DNA of 64,000 bases from Petunia secreta. Taxonomy: Eukaryota > Streptophyta > Magnoliopsida > Solanales > Solanaceae. The stretch covers positions 16,165,001 to 16,229,000 of the forward strand of contig JARKIP010000033.1 of the NCBI GenBank assembly GCA_029990175.1, written 5' to 3'. The notes beneath the pieces were generated by a model, which saw only the letters and a list, made by a program, of their open reading frames with translations, had not been told where the DNA came from and did not search any database. A program made the translations under genes and the position numbers. This document shows, in pieces, positions 21,542 to 34,000 of the stretch (position 1 is its first letter; each line of letters begins with the position of its first letter).

Positions 21542-22911
21542 TGATGCGGGAGCATTTTGTGTACTTTAACTCGCTCAACTTTTATCTTTGAACCCGAAAG
21601 TGACCAATCCTTAAGAAAGATTGATGTATTTTTCTTGGTTTCAGATGTTAAGGCTGAATGGAAGAGTTAGACACCAAAAAGAGCAAGAATTCCCAAGGTA
21701 GTAATCAAGATTCAAGAAGATGCAGAAACATTGAAATGGTGGGCGCCAATGCTAGGGGCGGCCGCCTTTTCTATGGATGGGAAGCTATGCTGAGTGCCAA
21801 ATTGGGTAGATAAAAAGGCCCCAGCCCTTTGGAAGAGGCTAAAGATCTGGGAGAACTGTTAAGAAGGCAACCGCCCATGCAAGAGGCGGGTGCCCATTGC
21901 TCCAGTCAAGGAAAAGATGTTGAGAAGAAGAGGCGACTACATTCCATGGTTGCACTTCTCCCTCTCGTGGAAGAGAAGAAAAGGCGGCCGCCCTCTCATA
22001 AAATACTAGAAAAGGGCGCCATCCCATGTCCAAGAGGCAACAGCCCTTTCGCCTAATCCAGCTCCAGAACTCAGCCTTTCGCCAAAAGGGCCCTCACCCA
22101 GCCTGCAAATGACCATTTTGTAATTAGTCTTAGCAAACACTATATATAGCTAAACTTAGGTTTTTGAACATATCTTACAATTCACTTTACTTGAGAGGTA
22201 CGATAAAGACAAAAGACCATTCTCTCTTTGTCATCATACTTTGTAAGAATCTTTACCATTTTGCTATATTAATGCATTATTCATTACTTGCAAATATTGA
22301 TTCATTACACAAGTATGAGTAGCTAAATCATCCACTAGGGTGCTAATTAAACCGTAGTCCAATAATCAAATGGGTATAGTATAATAAGCTTCTAAACACT
22401 TATGAATACCTCATTTCACTACTTTTAATTCCATTGCAACAACTTGAGGTGTATAACTCAAGTTGAGCCTAATAGTAGTAGACTTACATTGAAAGGGTAC
22501 TTCTAGAATTGGAAAGCGTAATGATGGGGTACCGGGGTAGATTTATTGCGTCACCTTAGTACCGAAAGGGCAAGAGTTAGTAGTCCCAACTCATCACCGA
22601 AAGGGGTGAGTTGGGTATATGCGAGTGAAGTCCATTGGGTGACCTAGTGTTTGAAGAAGCATATAAATAAACTCATTATATTAGAGGGCTAGGGGAGATT
22701 AGTATCCTAGTCTTTTACTATTTTTCAAAACTAGCATTAACTTACTTTCATGTTAGTCATAGCTAAATTTCACTTTAAATTTAGGGATTAACTTGCTAAA
22801 ACAACAAAACTTGAGCAAACTCAACTAAGATTAGTCTCTTGCAAGTCCCCTTGTTTGATCCCTACTTCGACTAGGGTATTTGTGACCCCTTCCCTTAATT
22901 GGGACCCGTCT
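21542..22911 (+). repeat. A: 3' LTR
   Basis: TGATGCGGG to CCCGTCT (terminal CA mutated to CT). GC-rich island about 21740-22080; TATATATAG at 22141-22149. About 115 bp shorter than the 5' LTR, mainly through a deletion in the CCGAAAGGG block. Confidence 0.88.
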
Positions 22912-22916
22912 CACGT

Positions 22917-25029
22917 CTACTTCAACACTCAGAGTATCGAACGGCCAGGTCTCTATCCTTCATGCTTAAATTAAGCACTCTGTAGCCTCAAACCAATTCG
23001 AACGAAACTCAAACAATTATCAATATAGTATGGTGGTTTTGCATGGAACGTTGTTTAGTTCCTGCGAATATTGTCGGGTAAAAATATGCTAGGATAAAGG
23101 TGGTCCTTATGAAGTGCTTTTAAGTCATAGAATCAACTATAATTGAAGTAATTGATTTAAAGGAATGTGGATGGTGTCTTCGAAAAATGAAACCTTGAAT
23201 TGTGAAATAACAGTATTTTTTAATATTCCTGAGCTTGGCCTAAAAGTTATATACCAGTGCCTGACCATCCAAGTTGCTTCGTATTAGAGATGTCTAGCTT
23301 GGGCAATATAGAGTAATGTGTTCCATCTGCATTGCATTATAAGTTCTTTGATTTAACGATTTGACCCGTAAATTTGCGATTTGGATCTGAAGTGCCTATA
23401 GCTTGATAATATCATGTAATATTTGAAGCCATTCAGATATCATTTGATTGGTTTTTAAAGAAGATTTCATATTCGATGTCGTCCGCAAGTTAATTATGAA
23501 CTTATCATCTCGTTTTAGGTAAACAAGTTCTGATTTGGAATTCGTCAATTTTGATAGTTTTGATGATTTCTGACATGTATGAACTTTTAGAAGTGGATTC
23601 CAAGTTCGTTTGGTCACTTTTTGATAATTGGAGTAAAAATAGCGTAGTTTTAGATATATGGATCTAACCCATCAATTTCCATTCCCGAGCGTTGAATTGA
23701 ACTTCGTAGGGACCATTGAATGGATATCTAAATTGTGACTCATAAAAGTAGAGAATCACCGAATTTCGAGATAATATGAGGAAATTAAAGCCAACAAGGT
23801 GAAAATACAAAATACTGTCGTGAAACTTGTCGTGATCGCGAAGCTTTAGTCCCAGATCCTTGCGGCCGGACAAGATCTTTAATTAGAGTGGCTTTTTCTC
23901 AAAAGACCTTGTGCGACCGTGTTGTAGTGACAAACTAATATAAATGTGGCTTTTTCTGGAGAAACAATCATTCTTTATCATTTTGACTGAGATGAGCTAC
24001 TGAAATTTGAATTTTGGCGTAAAATTTTTTCATGAGCTTAAAGGTGATGACTTTCTATCATATCAATACTATACTCGAATTTGGATCAATTTCAACTGTT
24101 AAATATTGAGATTTATGCCAAATTTGGATATTGAAACCTTAAACTAAAATATAATAATTTGGAGATTTGAAGGGGTAAACAAACTCTTATTTTGAAATAA
24201 TTTATATGCATGGAAATTGGTATTCAAATGGGTTACATGACTATATATTTGGATTAAAATTCGAGATGTCACCCAATAATTAACTTTTGACAGAAATCTG
24301 AGAAACTAATAATTAAGGATTTGATGACGTAAGGGAAAGTAATTGTAATTTTGGACTCACGTGGTTATGCGTAACTCAAAAATATAATTTATTATGGTCG
24401 TTGGGTATGTGAGCCCGATGTTGACTTTTGGGTTGACTTTTTGACCTGTTTGTCGTAAAATTATATAAATTAACTGGATAGATTAAACAAATTATATTAT
24501 ATATTATTTTATATAAAGTGGACTCACTAGAAGATATTTGAGCTTGTAAAGGCGATCGAGGGCTGGTTAACTATCATCAGTCTGAGGTAGGCGATTTTAC
24601 CCCTTTCGTTTGGTGGATTTGACCATATTGAGATTCTATGTATATTTCTTTCACGCACAGCTGCCTTGGGTGTACTTCTTACGCTCGTTTGTTGATATTG
24701 ATTTCATACTCGATTTTTATGTATCTTTAGTGGTGATATTGACTTGATACTTAGACTCATCTTTCTGGTATTATTGATCATTATCATACTAAGAAGGGAT
24801 TATCATAGAACGTCAGAAGGTTATGCCTGGATTTTCTTGAGTAGACTTGGCCAAGTGGGTATTGAAAAGTGGATGAATTATGCTTGGATTCCTACCATCA
24901 TCAGGTACATTTATGGAACACCGAATGGATTATGACTGGGTTCCTATCATCGTCACATATATTTGAGATCACACTTAAGGTTGCATATTTATTACTACTT
25001 ATAGTTTTACGTTGAAAGTAGTTGAATGG
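22917..25029 (+). repeat. Old Tekay-like LTR relic, left part
   Basis: No gene. Long stretches read like Solanaceae gypsy LTRs: TGGATTCCAAGTTCGTTTGGTC near 23600, the 24240-24450 block with TTTGATGACGTAAGGGAAAG and TTGACTTTTGGGTTGACTTTTTGACC, and diverged direct repeats with TGGATTCCTACCATCATC / TGGGTTCCTATCATCGTC (about 24860-24955). F cut it at 25035; it appears to go on at 36201. Based on style, not alignment. Confidence 0.4.
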
Positions 25030-25034
25030 GAAAC

Positions 25035-25780
25035 TGATGCAACCTGATGCCCGGGCAAACCATTTACAAGGTGCCAAGCACGGGAGTTGCAGCAGTTTCA
25101 GTCCATGTTTGAACAGTTCGAGCTGCTGGGGTAAGTGCTGGAAACTTCAGGACAATTCTGCCTACTTTCTGCCTCAAAAGCTAAAACTGTTCATTGCAAC
25201 GCGAGTGCACAGACGCGATCGCAAAAGGCCAACAAGAAGACCAAAGCGATCGCGAAAGAAGAGAAGATAGAACAGCACGATCGCGTGCCCACAGACGCGA
25301 TCACGCAAGAGGCTGATATTGGTTTAAGACCCAGACCTGCGCGATCGCGTGACCATCGCCGCGATCACGAGGCTTCGATTTATTGCTCAGCGCGATAGCG
25401 CCAATTCTTGCGCGAACGCGCTGAGACGAGGACCAGAAGCCCATTTCAGCTAATGACTTGAAGGCCCAATGTTAAAGGGCGATTAAGACAAATTGTGCCA
25501 TACTATATAATTTACTATTGTCATTAGTTTACTTAGATTTTGATGACATTAAACCTAGTGAGAATTTTGGCTAAGCTTGTTTGCTTAAGCACACTTAATC
25601 CTTGATTTGCAGTTAGGCTTTACTAATTGAGGATCAATTACTATAGGTTCTCTTGTTTAGACAATTAAGGGGGTGATTCGGCTACTTTTCCCTAATCTAC
25701 TTGCTTAATCATTTTCTAAATCAATTGGAAATTGCTTTCAATCTTGTTATTTTTGTTTCGTGTCTTGAATTTTCATATCA
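25035..25780 (+). repeat. F: 5' LTR
   Basis: TGATGCAACCTGATGCCCGG to TCATATCA. GCGATCGCG-word island at about 25204-25430 (some copies decayed to GCGATCACG or GCGATAGCG), then TATATAA at 25504-25510. Confidence 0.9.
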
Positions 25781-25782
25781 TT

Positions 25783-25794
25783 TGGTATCAGAGC
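25783..25794 (+). promoter_or_regulatory. F: primer-binding site, initiator-Met tRNA
   Basis: Perfect TGGTATCAGAGC two bases after the LTR. Confidence 0.92.
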
Positions 25795-26421
25795 TGCATT
25801 AGTGTTTTTTTTTTTTTTTTACAATCACTAACCCAAATTTGTTCCTCAAATCACAAAAAAAAAAAATTCAAAAATAAAAAATCCAAAATCCAAAAATTCA
25901 AAAAAAAAAATGAGTCTTAAGATTAGGTTTCTTTTGAGTGAAATTTTTGTTAGCAACTGAAGATATTGGTGTCTAGAAGCTATTCCTAGAAGGAATTGAA
26001 CAAACAACAACAAGTTGGGTGCTAATTTGAAGATTGAAAAATTGGGGTTCTTCACCAAGAAATTGGGGCTTTTGAAATTGGTTGTTGATATTGAAGATTC
26101 AACTACTGGGGTTGTTCATGGACCAACAAGGAGTATAAATCTAAAATTTGGAGCAAAAATATGGTGGTTTGTGAAGATTCAAGTGGAAAAGAGGGTTTGA
26201 AAATTGGGTTCTGCTTCAGGCCCAGAAGCTTACGCGATCGCACGCCATCCAGCGCTATCGCGCAGGCCAAGAATTAAAAGGCCTACGCGATCGCGTCGCG
26301 CCAGAACTTCCAGAGTAGCCTGAACAACAAATTCCAGAAAAACAGTTTCTTAGACAGATTGCTCGCAATAGCCCCGTAACAGTTTCCAATCAACCGTAAC
26401 CCAATTTCAGCATCAAGTACA
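25795..26421 (+). other. F: leader exon
   Basis: T-rich and A-rich tracts (25806-25910), then a second GCGATCGCG island at 26233-26300. No gene. Confidence 0.6.
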
Positions 26422-26802
26422 GTGAGTTTCTAGATCACAAAGAAAATTTCATCCAAATCCGAATCCAATTGGTGCCAATTAGATTCGTGCCTTTCTTCTT
26501 TCCTTTCTTTGAACTTTCATTCCGTCCGTTAGTTTAAATTGTCCGTTTCTTGTCACAATAATTCCTTTCCATCCCGAATTAGTTTGAGTTTTATTGTCAA
26601 GTCGAATTTAGTGTGCGAAGAACAAACTTGCAATAGTCAAGAGTGGAAAAAGGCAAGTGTGGTGAGAGTAATAGAGCGAGTAAAAGCCAATCGTTGAGTG
26701 CAAACACGAGTAAATTGAGTGACATCAATTTGAGTGTAAACACTTAGGGAGTGACTCAGTGAGGACTCTTTCTACTAACCTTGTTTGTTTAATTGTTTGT
26801 AG
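26422..26802 (+). other. F: candidate leader intron
   Basis: GTGAGT at 26422, TACTAAC branch-point sequence at 26773-26779, T-rich tract and TTTGTAG ending at 26802; GTACG and ATG 26808 follow. 381 nt. Donor region and internal text are closely shared with B. Confidence 0.5.
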
Positions 26803-26807
26803 GTACG

Positions 26808-28581
26808 ATGGCTCAAAAGGAAATCGAGGTGGAAATGGAATTTAAAACCATGATGCAAACCTTGTTGGCAAGTGTTAACTCAATGTAAGATAAGTTCGAG
26901 GGAATGAAGGAGATGGTTGATGAGCTATCTCGAAAAGATAAGCTTCGAGAAATGGGTAAGCAAGTGGTTGACACACCTCCAACCGTGGGGGTGGGGGGTG
27001 ATGCACCTAGCCGAATCTCTCGGGCTAATGACCGCTACTCTCACATGGTGGTCCAAGATACCTATTCTCCAAATGTCACTCCACAAGAAAGGGATCCCAT
27101 TCATGTTCTTCCAAGAAATGAACAACTGAGGGATGACACTCCAAGGCCACTTGAAGATAAGTCTTTTCATGCACATGAGAACTATGATAACGACCTACCT
27201 AAGGGATGCACGACAAGGGGGAGCTAGGTCGAGGTAGTTGATTTGGGGGAGGTTACTAAAGGAGAGTGGATCGTGAGGGGACTACTATGACTACGGGGGT
27301 TATGGTGGACAACGGAGACATCATGATGATGATAGAGGGTTGAACACTATCAAGATCAACCTACCTACCTTCCAAGAAGAGAGTGATCCCAAGGAGTATC
27401 TCGAGTGGGTGGTCAAGATGGAGAGAATCTTTCAAACCAACAATGTCCAAGAGGCTACAAAGGTCAAGTATGCCATCACTCAATTCGAAAATAATGCCTC
27501 TAATTGGTGGGAGTCCAAACGAAGGCAAAGGGAAACACAAGGGCTCATTTCCAATGGGGGTTGGGCGGCTTTGAAAACCATGATGGAGGCTCGGTTTCTA
27601 CCTCCAAACTATGAAGATGAATTGATTAAGAAGTTCTACAATTTGAGGCAAGGTAACAAGAGTGTTACTGAGTATTTTGATGAATTTGAGAAGACTAGGA
27701 CAAGGGCCAACGTTCAAGATGGTGATCGGTCCCTCATACCAAAGTTTTGTGGAGGATTGAATAGGGAGATCTCTTCTCCCATGGACTTGCACCGATACGA
27801 AAGCTTGTATGATGCATTTCAAGCGGCTCTCAAGGTGGAAAAAGGGATTAAGTTGGACAAAACCTGCAAGTCAAAAAACATCCCTTCCACTTGGAACAAA
27901 GGGAAGGATAATGTGAAGGCATATACCCCATGGAACAAAGCAAAGGACCCCAAGGGAGAGTTCAAAGGAAACTTTGAAAAAGCCAAGCCCAAAGAAGAGC
28001 CAAAGGTGGGAGGTAACAAAGCTAAACATGAAAGCTTGTCTAACATTCAATGCTATAAGTGTAATGGCCGAGGCCACATGATGAGAGATTGTCCAAATAG
28101 GAGAACTATTATTGCTTTGGGTGATGGGGGCTATGAAATGGGTGGTAGTGATGATGAGGAGATAGATAGGGGTATGCCATGTGATGATGATTTTGACGAG
28201 GGCTCGTTGGTAGGTGAGCAATTAGATGACGTATATGCTACTCTTGCGGTGAGAAGAATAATAGGGGTGCAAGTAAAGGAGGAGTCGAGTCAAAGGGAGA
28301 ATTTGTTCCATGCATATTGTAAGGTTCAAGGGACTACTTGCTCTCTAATTATTGATAGTGGTAGTTGTGTCAATGTGGTGAGCACCACTTTGATTGAGCA
28401 ACTCAAACTACCCACTAGAAAGCGTCCACAATCTTACAAGCTACAATGGTTGAATGAGTGTGGTGAGCTAAACGTAACCAAGCAAGCCTTGATTAAATTC
28501 AAGATTGGGGACTACCATGATGAGCTTTTATTTGATGTGGTTCCTATGCAATCTTTTCATATCTTGCTTGGTAGGCCATAG
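26808..28581 (+). pseudogene. F: Gag and protease
   Basis: ATG 26808 (MAQKEIEVEMEF) with TAA at 26886-26888; N-terminal part to 27227, frameshift, then 413 open codons from 27340. Capsid: ITQFENNASNWWES, AALKTMMEARFLPP, LRQGNKSVTEYFDEFEK. CCHC knuckle CYKCNGRGHMMRDC near 28054-28095 binds RNA. Retropepsin: LIIDSGSCVNVVS near 28348, with DSG intact, and VVPMQSFHILLGRP at the end. TAG 28579-28581 falls where the family has Trp. Confidence 0.85.
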
Positions 28582-30290
28582 AAATATGACCGCCTGGCAA
28601 GGCATGATGGAAAGACTAACAAGTATGCCTTGGAAATGGAGGGTCGGAAGTTTGTTCTCAACCCGTTGACCCCGACGCAAGTGAGTGAGGGTTATAGGAA
28701 GATGAGGGAGTTGAAGTTGATAAGAGAGAAAGAAAAGAAAGAGGGAGTTGTGGAGGATAGGAGAGTGGGAGTTGTCATATAAAAGAGTGAAGAAACAAAA
28801 GAGGGAGTGAACTTGTTCTTGTCTAGGAAGGAGTGTTTGAAAGATGTGGAGGAAGGAGCACCCATGATTCTCCTCCTACACAAGGACCATATTTTGCTTA
28901 CTAATGAACTAACCCCTTCTTTGCCTAGTTCAATTTCTTCTTTTTTGCAAGGTTATGAAGACATCTTCCCCGAGGAGTTGCCTAGTGGATTGCCACCACT
29001 AAGAGGCATTGAGCATCAAATTGACCATGTTCCGGGCTCCCAATTGCCCAGCAAGGCCGCTTATAGAAGCAAATGGGAGGCTACCAAAGAACTCCAAAAG
29101 CAAGTGGAGGAGTTGCTTGGGAGAGGACTTGTGCAAGAAAGCTTGAGCCCATGTGCGGTCCCGGTCATCCTAGTGCCAAAGAAAGATGAGACTTGGCGCA
29201 TGTGTGTAGATTGTAGAGCCATCAACAAGATCACGGTAAAGTATCGACATCCTATTCCTAGGTTAGATTATATGCTTGATGAGTTGTGTGGATCTTGTTT
29301 GTTCTCTAAAATTAATTTGAGGAGTGGATACCGTCAAATACAGATGAAACCGGGTGATGAGTGGAAGACGGCCTTCAAGACTAACTTTGGTCTTTATGAG
29401 TGGCTTGTCATGACTTTTGGCTTGTCCAATGCTCCTTCAACCATCATGAGGTTGATGAATCATGTGATCAAATCTTTCATTGGAAAATTTGTTGTAGTTT
29501 ACTTTGATGACATCCTTATCTATAGCAAATCCATTGATGAGCATGCTAATCATTTGAAACAAGTGTTTGATGTCTTGAGAAAGGAACAATTGTTTGCTAA
29601 TTTGAAAAAGTGCTGTTTTTTATGTTGATCAAGTTGTTTTTCTTTGTTTTGTGGTGAGTGCAAATGGTGTGGAAGTAGATGAGGCTAAGGTGGAGGCCAT
29701 TAGAGATTGACCCACTCCTAAAAACGTTGGTGATGTGAGGAGTTTTCATGGGTTGGCTAGCTTTTATAGGAGGTTTGTGAGGGGATTTAGCACTCTAGCC
29801 GCACCATTGACCGAAGTGATAAGGAAGGATAAGGCGTTTGTATGGGGGAAAGAGCAAGAAGAGGCTTTTGCAAAATTGAAGGAAGTGCTCAGTTCTACAC
29901 CTCTTCTTCAACTAACAAACTTTGATAAAACCTTTGAAATTGAGTGTGATGCTAGTGGGGTAGGAATTGGAGCTGTGTTGATGCAAGATCAAAAACTTAT
30001 TGCCTATTTTAGTGAGAAACTATAGGGGGCAACCACTAAATACTCCACTTATGATAAAGAGTTGTATGCCTTGGTGAGGGAATTGGCTCATTGGCAACAT
30101 TACCTTTGGTCCAAAGAATTTGTCATTAGAACCGACCACCAATCCTTAAAACACCTCAAATCCCAAGAGAAATTGAATGTGAGACATGCCAAATGGGTGG
30201 AGTTCCTTGAAACTTTTCCTTATGTCATCCATTACAAAAAGGGGAAAGAGAATGTGGTGACGGATGCCTTGTCAAGAAAGTTTGTGCTTC
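28582..30290 (+). pseudogene. F: reverse transcriptase and RNase H
   Basis: Linker with TAA 28780, then RT: EDIFPEELPSGLPPLRGIEH, PVILVPKKDETWRMCVDCRAIN, FSKINLRSGYRQIQ, FGLSNAPSTIMRLMN and YFDD (about 29503-29514, catalytic pair intact). Frameshift near 29620. RNase H: FEIECDASGVGIGAVLM, a TAG at 30023-30025, YALVRELAHWQHYLW, RTDHQSLKHL and VVTDALSRK. The catalytic acidic residues are present although the chain is broken. Confidence 0.85.
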
Positions 30291-31005
30291 AATCAAGAAG
30301 GCAATTGTTGTTGAATACCTTGAGGTCCAAACTCATGGGTTTTGAAAGTGTGAAGGAGATGTATGCTAATGATCCGGAGTTTGGAAAACTTTATACTAAT
30401 TGTGAATTGGAGGAAAGAGGTAGGAGAATCAATCGAATGTGTGGTGAGGAGGAACTTAGTGGTGATGTGGAGAAAAAAAGGTTTCACAAGTTCGAAGGCT
30501 TCATGTTTAGGAATGGGAAGTTATGTGTGCCTAGTTCATCTTGGAGGGAGTTGCTCGTGAGAGAGGCACATAGTGGGGGACTAATGGGGCATTTTGGAGT
30601 GAGCAAGACCATGGAGATTCTTAAGGAGCAATTTTATTGGCCTAAGATGAGGGTGGATATTGTGAAGGTGTGCGGCCAATGCTTGGAGTGTAGGCAAGCT
30701 AAGTCAAAGTTACTTCCACATGGTTTGTACTCACCCCTCCCCATTCCCTTAGGTCCTTGGCTTGATATTTCTATGGATTCTGTCCTTGGATTGCCTAGGA
30801 CCAAAAGGGGAAAAGATAGCATCTTTGTGGTAGTTGATAGGTTTTCCAAAATGGCTCATTTCATTCCAACAAGGTTGATGATGCATCTCATGTAGCCAAT
30901 TTGTTTGTTGAACATGTGCTTCAATTGCATGGGGTTTCAAAAACTATTGTTAGTGATAGGGATTCCAAGTTTCTTAGTCATTTTTGGAAAGACTATGGGG
31001 GAGGC
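30291..31005 (+). pseudogene. F: integrase, part before G
   Basis: Zinc domain EAHSGGLMGHFG..CGQCLEC (H-x5-H, C-x2-C), core start DISMDSVLGLPRTK, frameshift near 30875, and VSDRDSKFLSHFW near 30950. The frame is cut by G; gaggc at 31001-31005 is the target duplication. Confidence 0.85.
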
Positions 31006-34000
31006 TGTTGAACCCCCAAAAATTACTCTTTCTTTAAGAAAAGATAGGTTTCGGGTATATTTCAACAATATGGGACTCCAAAGAGCTTTCTTTGGAGTCG
31101 CCACTTAATTTAGGAGAATTAGGAACCAATTAATTAAATAGTGCGTGCAAGCACTCCGTTTTAAGGAAAATGGTCTTTTCAGAGATTCTAAGTAAGAGGT
31201 TCAATTATTTTCGAAAGAAGGTTTCAATTTGAAAGCACTTTCGAAAATCCACAAAATGTGGTTAATCCTTCAGTTTTCACAAAATAGCTAAATAAATGCA
31301 AGTTTACAAAATTTAGTTCAAAAAGCTTTGAAATTAATGCTAAAATCTAAGATTGTAATAAGTTATGCTTTAAATAAATATGAATTTAAATGTAATAATA
31401 TAATAATGTAATAATAATAATACTAATAATAATGTATTCGGGAAGATGTAAGAAAATTAATTAACATGGGAAAAATCTCAATTGAAGTTGCAATTTAAGG
31501 GATTTGAAACAAAGTTACTGCTTTTATTATTTTCAAATTTTATTGCACGCACTATTTAATTAAAAGGTTCGAAATTCCTAAATAAGATGGAAATTCTAAA
31601 GAAATAAAATATTCACAAATACTCAATAAATAACTAAACATTCATTCATAATCAATCAAATAAATAATTCTACAATAATTATCTACGGGGAATTCCTATA
31701 GACATGCAATTTCTAAGGATGGGAAAAGAGGAGGTTTAGAAGAAGAACCCGAAAATTGATAAACTCATGGGAGCCTTGAATTTATTTAATTATACATTAT
31801 GCCCATGAGCCTAAGTTATATTAAGCGGCTAAACAAAGCATTTTTTAAAATTTCTAAGGTCTTCGTTTCTTGAAAGCTTGAGCCCGAACTCGACCCCAAG
31901 TGACTCCAATGCGAATATAAGCCATCCCAAGTGCGAGGTTTTACCAACTCGTCCCCGAAGGTGTTCATGCCAAAAAGAAACAAGGATAAGGATTAGCAAA
32001 TGAAATAGAATTTAATAAATCAATGAAAAGAACATAGGCATCAATTTCAGGAAATGGGCATATAAACTCACATTTGCAAACTGTCACATTTGGATAGATT
32101 TAACTAGAAAATGTTTACTTAATTAATCAAACGATTATCACATTGACATCACCCAACAATATATGCAAGTGGTTTACTAACTTCACTTATGTTCACTTGA
32201 TATAATATCCAAAAATATTGATGAAGGGGTAGGCAAAGTAATAATGGAGTAAAGCAAGGATTAAGATATTTCAATCAAAATCAACCAATTGTAGTGACCA
32301 AACATGTGTCTGACTATTTCAATTACACATAGGTAATCTCCACAAAAGGAAACAAGAAGATAAAGAAGAGGGAAGTTAAAGGAAAAGCTAAACGAGGTAG
32401 CAACAACTAAAGGACATTATATCAGATGAACAGACCCTAGAACTAGAACTAAGCTTCCAAATTCAAAGAAAACAGGACACTGATCAAACAGGATCGGGAG
32501 GAAACCAAACTGGAATGCTGACTGACTGAACACTATGCATATAACAAAACAGAGAGAAACAGACTCTACCAGCTGAGCTACATCCCCTTACAACCTGCCA
32601 ACACACTAAGCTCCATTACCCTTATCTGAAACCTCTGAACCAAACTGAGAGCTTGAACAGCCTCCCTCACAGACTAAAAATCAATTCCAAACTGCCTATA
32701 AACTAATGGACATGAAACTAGAACCTGGACACTCACCAGAACAGACTACTCCTTGAATTCCTGAAGACTCTCCTCACTAACTTCTTACACAAGCTGCAGC
32801 CCACTAGATTCCTAGAACCAACACCCTGCACTCTACAGATCCTTGAACCAAAAGCAATACCAGGCAACCTGACCAAGAACCTGCAGCTAACTTAATCCAC
32901 TTTTATCAACCTACATCTAAATGAGAAGCAGCAACACCAACTCTCCAAAGAACCTGCCAAAACACTAATACCCTCCATGACCCTTTTATCAAATTCAAAC
33001 TACCTAGGACTTCTCTTTACCAGCAGAAACAGACACCTGCAACTCCTGCAGCTTCTCTAAATCAGCAAACTACAATTTGAAGTTCTCCTCTACTTCAGAC
33101 AACCCAGGATTCACACATCACACTGCACCCTTCCTATATTTTATACACACACACACACAATCTCCCATTCTGAACACCCACGGACCTGCACGCTTTCATC
33201 ACCTCACACACACACACTCTGCTTCTATATCAGCCCCTACAGGCCTCCCTGAAATCACCAAAACAGACCCTACATACTCCCTCTTTCTCACAACGCTTCA
33301 CAAATGCACCAGGAACCAAGCATACTACTCTGAATCACCAGGAGCCACTCAAACAGCCAGATACCCAGACAATGAACAAAATAAGAATAAAATTTCCAAC
33401 TGAACAAGCCAAGACTAGGGGATTCCAAAACAAAGCAGATTTGACATATCATTTAACTAAGTAAGGTCAAGCTTGAACTCTAAACATCAGACATGATAAA
33501 GTTTCGTACTTCACACATTTCAAGTTCAGGGTGAAAACATTTCATAGTTTTCAAAATCAAGCAGTTAACTTTATGAGACATGAACTACTTCATGAGTTCA
33601 ACACAGTTTACCACTAGTTATACAATTGATCCTTAGTTTTACGTTTCATCCAGTCGAAGAGAGAAAACTTTTCACCTGTTTTATTCTCGAACACAGATTT
33701 AAATGATCAAAAACTGAAATATATTCAAAACATTGAAAAATCAATGCCTTATGCAACCTGACTTAAATAAAATTAATTTCAAACTAACTTAACCTGATTC
33801 CTACATAATAATACTTCAACTTCCAGAAACAACGAAAAGAAACAGTAAACGAAAATAGAAAGTAATGAATGTTACCTTTTGTGAAGCAGTGAATGGAGCG
33901 TAGAATCTGAAAAATAAGGTCGAGCAAAAGCTACGCGAAGACACAAACGCGATAACAGTATTCTTGACCCCAAACCAGAAACAGTGAAACTATGAATGTA

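Larger units (their letters stand above)
3953..22911 (+). mobile_element. Element A: Athila-like Ty3/gypsy retrotransposon with env-like region, interrupted by B
   Basis: Direct repeats at 3953-5439 and 21542-22911 flank the element, with target duplication cacgt at 3948-3952 and 22912-22916. A primer site follows the 5' LTR and a purine-rich stretch precedes the 3' LTR. Order: gag (split by B at 6345-11713), protease, RT, RNase H, integrase, then about 5 kb with an env-like ORF. Integrase motif VFGK..HLPVELE and RT text MTVVHNEEGE are typical of the Athila branch. The LTRs differ by many substitutions and indels (1487 and 1370 bp), and every reading frame is broken, so the insertion is old. 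Confidence 0.9.

Noticed and set aside
25022..25398. Arg/Lys-rich open frames over the F LTR island
   Set aside because: Translation of GCGATCGCG words in frames without stops; not a basic protein gene.
25783..25794. TGGTATCAGAGC as evidence for a tRNA gene
   Set aside because: Only the 12-nt 3' complement is present, right after an LTR: primer-binding site, not a tRNA gene.
33077..33403. 108-codon open frame inside solo LTR G
   Set aside because: Low-complexity Thr/His/Pro text over an AC microsatellite; no start context or homologue.
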